A program made the translations under genes and the position numbers. Of a DNA stretch of 64,000 bases, positions 24,462 through 35,772 are shown piece after piece. The notes under the pieces were generated by a model. It saw only the letters and a program-made list of their open reading frames with translations, was not told the origin of the DNA and did no database searches. Source of the DNA: Strigamia acuminata (lineage: Eukaryota; Arthropoda; Chilopoda; Geophilomorpha; Linotaeniidae); assembly GCA_949358305.1 (NCBI GenBank), contig OX442315.1, positions 11,682,427 to 11,746,426 on the forward strand, given 5' to 3'. The stretch's first letter is position 1; every line of letters starts with the position of its first letter.

Positions 24462-24795
24462 CTATGGTTCGCGCACAGTATCTTGATGCTAAATTCGTAC
24501 TGCGCATCCCATTCTGCGCAGACGATTTTCTAATTCCAGAAGTTATTTAGCAGTATTAAGCCTAATATTAGGCCTAATAATGCTAAAATAAAGTAAATAA
24601 AAACAATAAACTCATATTTAAAAGAAATTTACAACTTAGTACCAAAATATTTTTGTTTATTTACTTTGTTTTCGCATCATTAGGCCTAATATTAGGCTTA
24701 ATACTGCAATATAACAACTGGAAATAGAAAATCGTCTGCGCAGTATGGGATGCCGCGTACGAATTTAGCATCAAGATACCGTGCACGAACTGTAG
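24462..24795. mobile_element. Fold-back MITE, family 1 (unit A copy)
   Basis: Long terminal inverted repeats start CTATGGTTCGCGCAC and end GTGCACGAACTGTAG. They extend inward through TCTTGATGCTAAATTCGTAC and TCTGCGCAGACGATTTTC, with a palindromic TAGGCCTAATATTAGGC core. Copies also lie at 28,872-29,205 and 32,902-33,235, and a diverged copy lies in an intron at 61,592-61,871. Confidence 0.88.
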
Positions 24796-24836
24796 CAGGG
24801 AAAAACAAATTTCTTTGTAAATTTAATATTCATAAG

Positions 24837-25096
24837 GCTGTTGTTCACTTCTGCCCCAATGTTCGCCATTGTTGAGTTAGGTCAGGTTAGGTCAGGTCAG
24901 GTCAGGTCAGGTCAGGTCAGGTTAGGTCAGGTCAGGTCAAGTTAGGTCAGGTTAGGTTAGGTCAGGTCAGGTCAGGTCAGGTTAGGTTAGGTCAGGTCAG
25001 GTTAGGTTAGGTTAGGTCAGGTCAGGTCAGGTCAGGTTAGGTTGAGTTGAGTTGACCTAACAATGGCGAACATTGGGGCACATGTGAACAACAACC
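24837..25096. mobile_element. Inverted-repeat element carrying a TTAGG/TCAGG array (unit A copy)
   Basis: The ends GCTGTTGTTCACTTCTGCCC and its inverted partner GGGGCACATGTGAACAACAA bracket CAATGTTCGCCATTGTT / AACAATGGCGAACATTG. They are flanked by the direct repeat ATTCATAAG (24,828-24,836 and 25,097-25,105). The interior is about 170 bp of telomere-like GTTAG/GTCAG pentamers. Equivalent copies occupy about 29,247-29,506 and 33,277-33,536. Confidence 0.85.
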
Positions 25097-25896
25097 ATTC
25101 ATAAGCAATATCTTAATTCATATTTAATTTGAGGCGAAATTTATTAATTTATTATTAATTATTATTATTATTAATTTAAAACAGTACTTACCATTGTACA
25201 ACTTGAAATTCCCATCAAGGAGGAGTGGATGGCTCCGGATTGAGTTGCGAAAAATGGCGGTGCGATTTGATTCCAGAATGGTTTGCCTTCTAAAATTCTA
25301 AAAATACAGAAATTTGTTAAATTATTTTGCTATTTTTCGACAATTCTTGAACATTTACAATCTTAAATATAGTTTAAAATAAACAAACTCAAATTTCCCT
25401 CCTCGAAACGAGTAGATGGCTGAAGATTAATTCTCAATATACCACCCAATGGTTGCCATTGACATCGCGTCAGACTGCATACTGTTCTACTTCCCACAAT
25501 GCAATCTGGTTCTTACCTGCGGTCGCTGTGATTGGCTCAGAACTGGCTTAGTTCTGAGCCACTTCTCTGCAATCCGCATGTGCATGATCTTTCTCATCAA
25601 GACTAGGATATTGTGAATTTGATATTATTATTATTACTAACCCCAAGGGCCATGTTTGAATTCAGGCATCGTTTACTGTGCTTTTCAAAAATATTAAAAT
25701 ATGGCTGATTCATTAAATTATTTCCAATATTTTTGTTAAATTTGGAAAATATACTTACACATTTTGAACATCTAGGGACTTCATTTCCCATCTTGAAGTT
25801 GTGGATGGCTCAGAATCAAATCTCTAAAAATGGCTCTGAGATTTATTTTCAATGTGGTCTGCTTTCTGTTTTAAAAAAAAGAAATTTTATAATTTT

Positions 25897-26951
25897 ATGA
25901 GAAAAATTGGGAATTTTACGAGAAAAATTGGGAATTTTACGAGAAAAATTGGGAATTTTACGAGAAAAATTGGGAATTTTACGAGAAAAATTGGGAATTT
26001 TACGAGAAAAATTGGGAATTTTACGAGAAAAATTGGGAATTTTACGAGAAAAATTGGGAATTTTACGAGAAAAATTGGGAATTTTACGAGAAAAATTGGG
26101 AATTTTACGAGAAAAATTGGGAATTTTTGCGAAAAAAATTGGGAAATTTTCCGAAAAAAATTGGAAATTTTGCGAGAAAAATTGGGAATTTTGCGAGAAA
26201 AATTGGGAATTTTACGAGAAAAATTGGGAATTTTACGAGAAAAATTGGGAATTTTACGAGAAAAATTGGGAATTTTACGAGAAAAATTGGGAATTTTACG
26301 AGAAAAATTGGGAATTTTACGAGAAAAATTGGGAATTTTACGAGAAAAATTGGGAATTTTACGAGAAAAATTGGGAATTTTACGAGAAAAATTGGGAATT
26401 TTACGAGAAAAATTGGGAATTTTACGAGAAAAATTGGGAATTTTACGAGAAAAATTGGGAATTTTACGAGAAAAATTGGGAATTTTACGAGAAAAATTGG
26501 GAATTTTACGAGAAAAATTGGGAATTTTACGAGAAAAATTGGGAATTTTACGAGAAAAATTGGGAAGTTTACGAGAAAAATTGGGAATTTTACGAGAAAA
26601 ATTGGGAATTTTACGAGAAAAATTGGGAATTTTACGAGAAAAATTGGGAATTTTACGAGAAAAATTGGGAATTTTACGAGAAAAATTGGGAATTTTACGA
26701 GAAAAATTGGGAATTTTACGAGAAAAATTGGGAATTTTACGAGAAAAATTGGGAATTTTACGAGAAAAATTGGGAAGTTTACGAAAAGAATTGGGAATTT
26801 TACGAGAAAAATTGGGAATTTTACGAGAAAAATTGGGAAGTTTACGAGAAAAATTGGGAATTTTACGAGAAAAATTGGGAATTTTACGAGAAAAATTGGG
26901 AATTTTACGAGAAAAATTGGGAAGTTTACGAGAAAAATTGGGAATTTTTCT
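25897..26951. repeat. 21-bp minisatellite, unit B (about 50 copies)
   Basis: Same 21-bp unit as in unit A, with 17 more copies. It includes scattered GGGAAGTTTAC variants and one GAAAAGAATTGGG variant. Confidence 0.97.
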
Positions 26952-28871
26952 TGCAATTCTAATCTGGCTGTGAGTTTCGGTTAAATAAAATTTTTTTAAA
27001 AAATTGATATTTCAATTTTTTTTCGATTTTAATCATTTTTTCGTGTTTTTACGCCGATTAAACCTGATATTAAATGATTTCTACACAGACTGAGCCCTAT
27101 TATTACACGGTTTAACACTGTTTAACCCCGATAATACACGTTTTATGTTGTCAGACGACAGTTGTCAGTTAACACTACTATAGATGCTTCACTGCATCAA
27201 AATTAACAAATACATATGATGTTTTTACTTTTAATATTTTTTTTGGTTTAACTTTGAAAAAGTTTACTTTAAAATAATGTGAAACTATTGTTAAAAGGTA
27301 TCGTACTGCCTCATTTAAACCCCCGGGTTCATTCAAACGCCGGGCCCGAATAAACGCCGGGGCTTCGGCGGCGTTTATTGCACCGCGCGCCGCCCCGAAC
27401 CGACTTTACCGGGAGGGGGTCGGTATTTCAAAACTTTACAAAATATTTTTAATAACTTATTATAAAAACGTGTGAACTCATGTAAAATTCGGATAGAATA
27501 ATGCAAAAACGTCTAAAATCGGGTTCAAACCGTGTAAAATCGTGCTCCATCGAGTTCAAACTGTATAAGAATGCGCAAAAACATACAAAATGATTAAAAT
27601 CGAAAAAAAAATTGATAAAACTGTAAGACGTATTAAAAACGGGAGGACACTACGTTAAACCAGTTGGAAAAAATAAATTTCTTTTGAAAATTTATTATTC
27701 ATATTTAATATTCATATTCATATTCATATTCACATTTAATTTGAGGCAAAATTTATTCACCCAAGTATATGTGCTCATGAACAGACTCGTTCGAATTCAG
27801 CAAGTTTCGTAAAAATTAAAAATACCGAAATTCATTAAATTATTTCCTAAAAACCTCAATAACACACGTTTTTAAATCTTTCTACATTCCTTCCAAGCAA
27901 GTATCGCCGTGCAGGATCACTACACAAAGAAGGGGCGCCTAAAATCTTTACAATAAGCTTGTAGAAAAAATAAATCTCTTTTAAAATTTTAATATTCAAC
28001 CAGCATATCTTAATTCGTATTGAATTTGAGACGGAATTTACCTCGATTTATAAAGTGATTAAGTTGTAAATAATAAATTTTTTAAGATTTACTTACACAA
28101 GTGTGTGTTTGTGCATTTCCTCGTCGAACTCGAACATGTCGACGAAGGCCAATTGTGGTGTCATTATGGCGGCTGTATAGTTGGATATTTAATCTGAAAT
28201 AAAGAGGAAAGCAAATTAAATACACAATTTACACAAAAATATTTAAAATAATAAATTTTCAAAGGAAAATATATATTTTTATTAATATTTTTCTTATTTT
28301 TCCTTTTCTCCCCCATTATTCATGTAAAATTCCAAATTATTCTTGCAATTCTAATCGGGCTGGAAGTTTTACTTGTAGGTGAATAAAAGTTTTCAAAAAA
28401 TCAATAATTTAATTTTTTTCCATGCTTTTACAACTGTTTAATCTCAATAACACACGTTTTAAAACTTTTTACGTTGTCAGACGACAGCCGTCACTCAGTT
28501 AACACTAGATGCTTCACTGCATCACAAATTACAAATACCGCATACCGGTATGATGTTTTTACTCTTAATATTTTTTTTGGTTTAACTTTGAAAAAGTTTA
28601 CTTTAAAATAATGTGAAACTATTGTTAAAGGTATTTGAATACTTTTCAAGAATTTTTTAATAAATTATTATAAAAACGTGTGAACTCATGTAAAATTCGG
28701 ATAGAATAAAAATCGTGCTATACCAAGTTCAAACAGTGTAAAATTGCGCTATATCGGGTTCAAACAGTGTAAGAATGCTCAAAAGCATGACAAAATGATT
28801 AAAATCGGTAAAAAAAATCGAAAATCAAAAATCGAAAAAATGTATTATAAACGGAAGGACACCACATTAAA

Positions 28872-29205
28872 CTATGGTTCGCGCACAGTATCTTGATGCT
28901 AAATTCGTACTGCGCATCCCATTCTGCGCAGACGATTTTCTAATTCCAGAAGTTATTTAGCAGTATTAAGCCTAATATTAGGCCTAATAATGCTAAAATA
29001 AAGTAAATAAAAACAATAAACTCATATTTAAAAGAAATTTACAACTTAGTACCAAAATATTTTTGTTTATTTACTTTGTTTTCGCATCATTAGGCCTAAT
29101 ATTAGGCTTAATACTGCAATATAACAACTGGAAATAGAAAATCGTCTGCGCAGTATGGGATGCCGCGTACGAATTTAGCATCAAGATACCGTGCACGAAC
29201 TGTAG
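28872..29205. mobile_element. Fold-back MITE, family 1 (unit B copy)
   Basis: Near-identical to the unit A copy and present because the whole unit was duplicated, not because of a fresh insertion. Confidence 0.88.
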
Positions 29206-29285
29206 CAGGGAAAAACAAATTTCTTTGTAAATTTAATATTCATAAGGCTGTTGTTCACTTCTGCCCCAATGTTTGCCATTGTTGA

Positions 29286-29470
29286 GTTAGGTCAGGTTAG
29301 GTCAGGTCAGGTCAGGTCAGGTCAGGTCAGGTTAGGTCAGGTCAGGTCAAGTTAGGTCAGGTTAGGTTAGGTCAGGTCAGGTCAGGTCAGGTTAGGTTAG
29401 GTCAGGTCAGGTTAGGTTAGGTTAGGTCAGGTCAGGTCAGGTCAGGTTAGGTTGAGTTGAGTTGACCTAA
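29286..29470. repeat. Telomere-like TTAGG/TCAGG array (unit B)
   Basis: The interior of the inverted-repeat element in unit B; the pentamer order matches units A and C base for base. Confidence 0.9.
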
Positions 29471-30306
29471 CAATGGCGAACATTGGGGCACATGTGAACA
29501 ACAACCATTCATAAGCAATATCTTAATTCATATTTAATTTGAGGCGAAATTTATTAATTTATTATTAATTATTATTATTATTAATTTAAAACAGTACTTA
29601 CCATTGTACAACTTGAAATTCCCATCAAGGAGGAGTGGATGGCTCCGGATTGAGTTGCGAAAAATGGCGGTGCGATTTGATTCCAGAATGGTTTGCCTTC
29701 TAAAATTCTAAAAATACAGAAATTTGTTAAATTATTTTGCTATTTTTCGACAATTCTTGAACATTTACAATCTTAAATATAGTTTAAAATAAACAAACTC
29801 AAATTTCCCTCCTCGAAACGAGTAGATGGCTGAAGATTAATTCTCAATATACCACCCAATGGTTGCCATTGACATCGCGTCAGACTGCATACTGTTCTAC
29901 TTCCCACAATGCAATCTGGTTCTTACCTGCGGTCGCTGTGATTGGCTCAGAACTGGCTTAGTTCTGAGCCACTTCTCTGCAATCCGCATGTGCATGATCT
30001 TTCTCATCAAGACTAGGATATTGTGAATTTGATATTATTATTATTACTAACCCCAAGGGCCATGTTTGAATTCAGGCATCGTTTACTGTGCTTTTCAAAA
30101 ATATTAAAATATGGCTGATTCATTAAATTATTTCCAATATTTTTGTTAAATTTGGAAAATATACTTACACATTTTGAACATCTAGGGACTTCATTTCCCA
30201 TCTTGAAGTTGTGGATGGCTCAGAATCAAATCTCTAAAAATGGCTCTGAGATTTATTTTCAATGTGGTCTGCTTTCTGTTTTAAAAAAAAGAAATTTTAT
30301 AATTTT

Positions 30307-30981
30307 ATGAGAAAAATTGGGAATTTTACGAGAAAAATTGGGAATTTTACGAGAAAAATTGGGAATTTTACGAGAAAAATTGGGAATTTTACGAGAAAAA
30401 TTGGGAATTTTACGAGAAAAATTGGGAATTTTACGAGAAAAATTGGGAATTTTACGAGAAAAATTGGGAATTTTACGAGAAAAATTGGGAATTTTACGAG
30501 AAAAATTGGGAATTTTACGAGAAAAATTGGGAATTTTACGAGAAAAATTGGGAAGTTTACGAGAAAAATTGGGAATTTTACGAGAAAAATTGGGAAGTTT
30601 ACGAGAAAAATTGGGAATTTTTTGAGAAAAATTGGGAATTTTACGAGAAAAATTGGGAATTTTACGAGAAAAATTGGGAATTTTACGAGAAAAATTGGGA
30701 ATTTTACGAGAAAAATTGGGAATTTTACGAGAAAAATTGGGAATTTTACGAGAAAAATTGGGAATTTTACGAGAAAAATTGGGAATTTTACGAGAAAAAT
30801 TGGGAATTTTACGAGAAAAATTGGGAAGTTTACGAAAAGAATTGGGAATTTTACGAGAAAAATTGGGAATTTTACGAGAAAAATTGGGAAGTTTACGAGA
30901 AAAATTGGGAATTTTACGAGAAAAATTGGGAATTTTACGAGAAAAATTGGGAAGTTTACGAGAAAAATTGGGAATTTTTCT
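30307..30981. repeat. 21-bp minisatellite, unit C (about 32 copies)
   Basis: Same unit. It lacks the GCGAAAAAAATTGGG variant block of units A and B but has a TTTTTTGAGAAAAATT variant. It shares the GAAAAGAATTGGG variant and its neighbours with unit B, so the B and C 3' array ends are related. Confidence 0.96.
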
Positions 30982-32121
30982 TGCAATTCTAATCTGGCTG
31001 TGAGTTTCGGTTGAATAAAATTTTTTTAAAAAATCGATATTTCAATTTTTTTTCGATTTTAATCATTTTTTCGTGTTTTTACGCCGATTAAACCTGATAT
31101 TAAATGATTTCTACACAGACTGAGCCCTATTATTACACGGTTTAACACTGTTTAACCCCGATAATACACGTTTTACGTTGTCAGACGACAGTTGTCAGTT
31201 AACACTACTATAGATGCTTCACTGCATCAAAATTAACAAATACATATGATGTTTTTACTTTTAATATTTTTTTTGGTTTAACTTTGAAAAAGTTTACTTT
31301 AAAATAATGTGAAACTATTGTTAAAAGGTATCGTACTGCCTCATTTAAACCCCCGGGTTCATTCAAACGCCGGGCCCGAATAAACGCCGGGGCTTCGGCG
31401 GCGTTTATTGCACCGCGCGCCGCCCCGAACCGACTTTACCGGGAGGGGGTCGGTATTTCAAAACTTTACAAAATATTTTTAATAACTTATTATAAAAACG
31501 TGTGAACTCATGTAAAATTCGGATAGAATAATGCAAAAACGTCTAAAATCGGGTTCAAACCGTGTAAAATCGTGCTCCATCGAGTTCAAACTGTATAAGA
31601 ATGCGCAAAAACATACAAAATGATTAAAATCGAAAAAAAAATTGATAAAACTGTAAGACGTATTAAAAACGGGAGGACACTACGTTAAACCAGTTGGAAA
31701 AAATAAATTTCTTTTGAAAATTTATTATTCATATTTAATATTCATATTCATATTCATATTCACATTTAATTTGAGGCAAAATTTATTCACCCAAGTATAT
31801 GTGCTCATGAACAGACTCGTTCGAATTCAGCAAGTTTCGTAAAAATTAAAAATACCGAAATTCATTAAATTATTTCCTAAAAACCTCAATAACACACGTT
31901 TTTAAATCTTTCTACATTCCTTCCAAGCAAGTATCGCCGTGCAGGATCACTACACAAAGAAGGGGCGCCTAAAATCTTTACAATAAGCTTGTAGAAAAAA
32001 TAAATCTCTTTTAAAATTTTAATATTCAACCAGCATATCTTAATTCGTATTGAATTTGAGACGGAATTTACCTCGATTTATAAAGTGATTAAGTTGTAAA
32101 TAATAAATTTTTTAAGATTTA

Positions 32122-32231
32122 CTTACACAAGTGTGTGTTTGTGCATTTCCTCGTCGAACTCGAACATGTCGACGAAGGCCAATTGTGGTGTCATTATGGC
32201 GGCTGTATAGTTGGATATTTAATCTGAAATA
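32122..32231 (-). other. Minus-strand exon-like cassette with ATG (also about 23,682 and 28,092)
   Basis: On the minus strand an acceptor-like TTTATTTCAG precedes a ~100-bp block with a good start context (CGCCATAATG). It opens MTPQLAFVDMFEFDEEMHKH and runs into a GTAAGT donor. Related shorter cassettes with GTAAAT or GTGAAT donors lie near 21,055 and 23,345. They look like duplicated first coding exons or relics of them; no downstream exon can be joined with confidence. Confidence 0.4.
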
Positions 32232-32901
32232 AAGAGGAAAGCAAATTAAATACACAATTTACACAAAAATATTTAAAATAATAAATTTTCAAAGGAAAAT
32301 ATATATTTTTATTAATATTTTTCTTATTTTTCCTTTTCTCCCCCATTATTCATGTAAAATTCCAAATTATTCTTGCAATTCTAATCGGGCTGGAAGTTTT
32401 ACTTGTAGGTGAATAAAAGTTTTCAAAAAATCAATAATTTAATTTTTTTCCATGCTTTTACAACTGTTTAATCTCAATAACACACGTTTTAAAACTTTTT
32501 ACGTTGTCAGACGACAGCCGTCACTCAGTTAACACTAGATGCTTCACTGCATCACAAATTACAAATACCGCATACCGGTATGATGTTTTTACTCTTAATA
32601 TTTTTTTTGGTTTAACTTTGAAAAAGTTTACTTTAAAATAATGTGAAACTATTGTTAAAGGTATTTGAATACTTTTCAAGAATTTTTTAATAAATTATTA
32701 TAAAAACGTGTGAACTCATGTAAAATTCGGATAGAATAAAAATCGTGCTATACCAAGTTCAAACAGTGTAAAATTGCGCTATATCGGGTTCAAACAGTGT
32801 AAGAATGCTCAAAAGCATGACAAAATGATTAAAATCGGTAAAAAAAATCGAAAATCAAAAATCGAAAAAATGTATTATAAACGGAAGGACACCACATTAA
32901 A

Positions 32902-33235
32902 CTATGGTTCGCGCACAGTATCTTGATGCTAAATTCGTACTGCGCATCCCATTCTGCGCAGACGATTTTCTAATTCCAGAAGTTATTTAGCAGTATTAAG
33001 CCTAATATTAGGCCTAATAATGCTAAAATAAAGTAAATAAAAACAATAAACTCATATTTAAAAGAAATTTACAACTTAGTACCAAAATATTTTTGTTTAT
33101 TTACTTTGTTTTCGCATCATTAGGCCTAATATTAGGCTTAATACTGCAATATAACAACTGGAAATAGAAAATCGTCTGCGCAGTATGGGATGCCGCGTAC
33201 GAATTTAGCATCAAGATACCGTGCACGAACTGTAG
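32902..33235. mobile_element. Fold-back MITE, family 1 (unit C copy)
   Basis: Same element and same position inside unit C; duplicated with the unit. Confidence 0.88.
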
Positions 33236-33315
33236 CAGGGAAAAACAAATTTCTTTGTAAATTTAATATTCATAAGGCTGTTGTTCACTTCTGCCCCAAT
33301 GTTTGCCATTGTTGA

Positions 33316-33500
33316 GTTAGGTCAGGTTAGGTCAGGTCAGGTCAGGTCAGGTCAGGTCAGGTTAGGTCAGGTCAGGTCAAGTTAGGTCAGGTTAGGTTAG
33401 GTCAGGTCAGGTCAGGTCAGGTTAGGTTAGGTCAGGTCAGGTTAGGTTAGGTTAGGTCAGGTCAGGTCAGGTCAGGTTAGGTTGAGTTGAGTTGACCTAA
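33316..33500. repeat. Telomere-like TTAGG/TCAGG array (unit C)
   Basis: The interior of the inverted-repeat element in unit C; identical pentamer order to units A and B. Confidence 0.9.
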
Positions 33501-34170
33501 CAATGGCGAACATTGGGGCACATGTGAACAACAACCATTCATAAGCAATATCTTAATTCATATTTAATTTGAGGCGAAATTTATTAATTTATTATTAATT
33601 ATTATTATTATTAATTTAAAACAGTACTTACCATTGTACAACTTGAAATTCCCATCAAGGAGGAGTGGATGGCTCCGGATTGAGTTGCGAAAAATGGCGG
33701 TGCGATTTGATTCCAGAATGGTTCGCCTTCTAAAATTCTAAAAATACAGAAATTTGTTAAATTATTTTGCTATTTTTCGACAATTCTTGAACATTTACAA
33801 TCTTAAATATAGTTTAAAATAAACAAACTCAAATTTCCCTCCTCGAAACGAGTGGATGGCTGAAGATTAATTCTAAATATACAGGCCAATGGTTGCTGCT
33901 GTCCTAAGCCATCGCGTCAGAACATGTTCTTTATCCCATAATGCACCTTGATTGTTACTTCCGGTTGTTGTGATTGGCTGAGAACCAAGCCACTTATGCG
34001 CATTACCACTACCACCCACCACCGTGATGTTATTATTGTGAACCCCAGTATTTTCTCAGTAATTTCTTTCAATTCAGCCATTTTGAAACAGTTTGTTTCT
34101 CAAAAATTAAAAATATCACGATTCAATAAACCATTCCTTAAAATATTGTAAAGTTTAGAAAATGTACTTA

Positions 34171-34284
34171 CCAATGTGTATTTTGAACATGTATAGGAAT
34201 TTCATTTTTCATCATGAAGTGGTGGATGGCTCACTTGTCAGAATCAAATCTCTTTTAATGGCAGCTAGATGCGAGATTCGCCTT
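34171..34284 (-). other. Minus-strand exon-like cassette near GATD1
   Basis: A 114-bp block bounded by TTTTTTTTAATAG and GTAAGT on the minus strand. Homologous blocks, each ending in GTAAGT, lie near 21,189-21,268, 21,703-21,813, 25,191-25,300 and their copies in units B and C. Stops occur in all frames here, so this copy would be untranslated sequence or a relic. Confidence 0.4.
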
Positions 34285-34605
34285 CTATTAAAAAAAACTG
34301 AAAATGCCAAATTCGCTTAATTATTCCGTTGTTTTTCAACAATTCTAGAACATTTACTATCTGAAATACAGTTTAAGATAAACAAATTCAAATTCCCACC
34401 TCGAAACGATTGGATGGCTGAAGATTAGTTCTAAATATACCGGGCCAATGGTTGCTGCTGTCGTAGCCATCGCGTCAGATCACACCGTGCTCAGAACCGA
34501 GCTACTACCGCGCATTTCGGCCACCGCGGCGCTGCTGCCAATGCGACAATGGCGTCAATGACTCCGTGAAAACAAACACCGATCAAAGTAGGAGGCGGCG
34601 AAAAC

Positions 34606-35589
34606 ATGGCGACTCCCCGTTTGAATTGCTTACTAGTTCTGTCATCAGCCAAAGAGGGTAAAACAAACCAACCGTTGTCATCTACACGGCAACATAAAAT
34701 AACGATTTCTAATTTCTAATTGAATTTCCAGGTGTATCGTCAGCATCTTTCATCCAATCATTCAGCTTAACTCACGTGTCTTTCTCGGTGCAAATTGCCA
34801 CTCCCGGGGTAAACAAACCAAAAACGAGCGTACAAAAATGCAAAAATTTTCTTGATTTGACAGGGTAAAATGCCGGAATTTATTCTCGACGGGTCAGATG
34901 AACAAAACAAAAGATGGCTCAACGACTTCCGAATGAAATCCATGTCGGTTCCAATTCACTTATCCAAAGTCGACGGTCACTATAAACATTCGATGAAAAT
35001 TCAACAATGTTTCTCACGATATTTCTACAGCAAACAGATATTCCTGCATTATTATTCCGCACGCACCTGGCGCTGTAGTCGATCTAGCAACTGATAACGA
35101 CTTGGGACTCATATTGAATCAATTTATCAAAGAAAAAAGTAAAAAAAAAAATCATTTTTATTGCTTAACTTCGTGTTATTGTTGCATATATTTTTTTAGA
35201 ACCCATCTGTGCAATTGGGATGGGAGTGGCGTCGTTATTTGCTGCTTTTGACGAAGACGAGAAGAAGGAATGGAGTTTCAAGAGATACTCGATGACTTGT
35301 GTACGTTTGCGAGATGATTCGAGTGTTTTTGTTTTGTTATTTTCGCTTTTTGTTGTTGCAGACAACTGTGTTCGAGCTGGCGAGGTCTGCGGATTTTTTA
35401 AATTTGGCGCTGGTTCCTGAAGATGTCATCAAAGACAATGGCGGCGTGTATTCGCACAGCGACGTGGATGCGGTTCATGTGGTGATTGACAGGCATTTAA
35501 TCACGGGACAAAATGAGCAATCGACGCTTACTGGTGTACAGAATTTAATTCTTCTTTGTAATCAAAAGCACGGAGCGAAAGGAAAATAA
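34606..35589 (+). CDS. GATD1: GATD1-like protein (class I glutamine amidotransferase-like / DJ-1-PfpI fold)
   Basis: Six exons (34606-34657, 34732-34808, 34864-34975, 35031-35138, 35200-35300, 35362-35589) give 225 residues, close to the ~220 of vertebrate GATD1 (PDDC1). Matching stretches include the N-terminal LVLSSAKEGVSSASFIQSF, the ATPGGK motif, IIIPHAPGAVVDLA, the nucleophile-elbow region KPICAIGMGVASL with Cys120, and DAVHVVIDRHLITGQN near the C-terminus. The elbow reads GMG where I recall GHG in vertebrates. The family has a DJ-1/PfpI fold but no firmly assigned reaction. The third intron is only 55 bp. AATAAA signals follow the stop at 35,590-35,605. XAB2 starts 183 bp downstream on the same strand. 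Start chosen as the first ATG (AAAACATGGCG) in frame with the conserved N-terminus. Confidence 0.9.
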
Positions 35590-35719
35590 AATAAATAAAA
35601 TATTCGTTAAAGATATGGGCTGTGTTTGTTTTATTTCTTTGGAAGCTCGCAACACAACTTTTAGCACCAGGAGTAATTAATCCATCTTAAAAAATAGATT
35701 ATCTTCTTCTGGAATGATG

Positions 35720-35731
35720 TGCGCATGCGCG
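35720..35731. promoter_or_regulatory. NRF-1-type palindrome upstream of XAB2
   Basis: TGCGCATGCGCG matches the NRF-1/erect-wing consensus (YGCGCAYGCGCR) and lies 41 bp before the XAB2 start codon, in the short GATD1-XAB2 spacer. Such sites are common in promoters of housekeeping genes. The assignment is by motif only. Confidence 0.6.
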
Positions 35732-35772
35732 TGATTGAAACGTCTTGTAAAGTTCTCAACGAACTAAACACG

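Larger units (their letters stand above)
21358..25410. repeat. 4-kb tandem unit A (4,053 bp)
   Basis: First of three near-identical head-to-tail units. The junction motif AGTAGATGGCTGAAGATTAA is at 21,358, 25,411 and 29,821, with a variant at 33,851. Contents in order: CCAAT-containing segment, minus-strand exon-like cassette, 21-bp array, GC-rich insertion, an internal ~350-bp duplication (22,545-22,895 versus 23,935-24,230), a second exon-like cassette, a ~334-bp inverted-repeat MITE and a telomere-like element. Confidence 0.95.
25411..29820. repeat. 4-kb tandem unit B (4,410 bp)
   Basis: Second copy. It is 357 bp longer than unit A, exactly 17 x 21 bp, all within the 21-bp minisatellite. 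Outside the array only single-base differences are visible, for example TTGATATTTC versus TCGATATTTC after the array. Confidence 0.95.
29821..33850. repeat. 4-kb tandem unit C (4,030 bp)
   Basis: Third copy. It is 23 bp shorter than unit A, with the whole difference inside the 21-bp array, and it shares GTTTGCCATT with unit B where A has GTTCGCCATT. After 33,851 the sequence continues as a more diverged partial copy (CCAATGGTTGCTGCTGTCCTAAG) up to the GATD1 promoter. Confidence 0.95.

Noticed and set aside
21799-31014. Very long open frames (190-370 codons) made of KLGILRE, NWEFYEK, GNFTRKI or FPIFLVK heptapeptides
   Set aside because: They are the 21-bp minisatellite read in different frames on both strands; frame openness follows from the unit length, and array lengths vary between copies.
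21358-33850. A CRISPR array or bacterial repeat system
   Set aside because: Repeats are directly contiguous with no spacers, and the surroundings are clearly eukaryotic with introns.
34870-35094. Reading straight through GATD1 exon 3 to a stop near 35,094
   Set aside because: Splicing out 34,976-35,030 restores the conserved RYSCIIIPHAPGAVVDLA segment; the straight read loses all family similarity.
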